A DNA stretch of 6,584 nucleotides from contig JAEWEO010000297.1 in the NCBI GenBank assembly GCA_023389295.1, positions 1-6,584 on the forward strand, written 5' to 3'. The notes beneath the pieces are model-generated. The model saw nothing but the letters and a program-made list of their open reading frames with translations, was not told the origin of the DNA and searched no databases. The translations under genes and the position numbers were made by a program. Source of the DNA: Bacillota bacterium (GTDB lineage: Bacteria > Bacillota > Clostridia > Lachnospirales > Lachnospiraceae). How positions within the stretch are numbered: position 1 is the stretch's first letter; the number at the start of each line of letters is the position of its first letter. Of this stretch, positions 6,537 to 6,584 are shown piece by piece.

Positions 6537-6561
6537 ATTGTCTATAGATTTATTGTCTATA
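6537..6561. repeat. 10-bp tandem direct repeat with 15-bp period
   Basis: ATTGTCTATA occurs at 6537-6546 and again at 6552-6561, separated by GATTT. On the plus strand, TTGTCT (6538-6543) and TATTAT (6560-6565), 16 nt apart, could be a weak promoter for a gene beyond the right edge. On the minus strand the same place gives a TATAAT box at 6566-6561. Otherwise 6499-6584 contains no gene or RNA that I can see. Confidence 0.35.
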
Positions 6562-6584
6562 TTATAACCACTCAATTATTTTAG

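Noticed and set aside
1..6584. CRISPR array, tRNA/rRNA, insertion sequence or phage genes
   Set aside because: I saw no regularly spaced repeats, no cloverleaf or rRNA sequence, and no transposase, integrase or phage-like protein. The locus is a conventional sensor-regulator-transporter cassette, and I found no sign of a wholly new system.

Overview
This AT-rich window looks like a chromosomal carbohydrate-uptake locus from a Gram-positive, clostridial bacterium; the family Lachnospiraceae (Clostridium phytofermentans-like) is my best guess. The pointers are strong AGGAGG-type ribosome binding sites, a lipoprotein solute-binding protein, a YesM/YesN-type two-component system beside a CUT1 sugar ABC transporter, and a remnant resembling the manganese catalase/CotJC family at the right edge. 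The taxonomic call is inference, since no rRNA or housekeeping marker is present.

Layout. Five complete genes fill about 49-6164, all on the minus strand, so they read from right to left: sensor histidine kinase (6164-4392), AraC-type response regulator (4405-3296, overlapping the kinase by 14 nt), extracellular sugar-binding lipoprotein (3190-1865), CUT1 permease 1 (1757-879) and CUT1 permease 2 (879-49, sharing one base with the previous stop codon). A sixth gene starts at 43 and runs off the left edge after 14 codons. The kinase/regulator pair is separated from the transporter by 105 nt without an obvious terminator. That gap holds a possible promoter, a 13-bp palindrome and a 7-bp stem-loop. 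The 107 nt between the binding protein and permease 1 hold an 11-bp inverted repeat that could fold in the mRNA.

The right edge (6165-6584) has no intact gene. It holds the kinase upstream region, a 46-codon plus-strand fragment that resembles the C-terminus of a manganese catalase (with no start codon and no upstream part), a 13-bp stem-loop followed by a T-rich stretch that fits the terminator of that lost gene, and a 10-bp direct repeat.

How the parts work together (inference from family knowledge): the membrane kinase senses an extracellular cue, probably sugar-related. It phosphorylates the response regulator, which activates the binding protein and permease genes. The lipoprotein captures an oligosaccharide or other carbohydrate and delivers it to the heterodimeric permease. 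No ATPase subunit is encoded here, so a shared MsmX/UgpC-like ATPase elsewhere in the genome would have to power import. The substrate cannot be read from this sequence. Overall this is a conventional locus. The least ordinary items are the catalase-like gene relic and the RNA structures in the two intergenic gaps.
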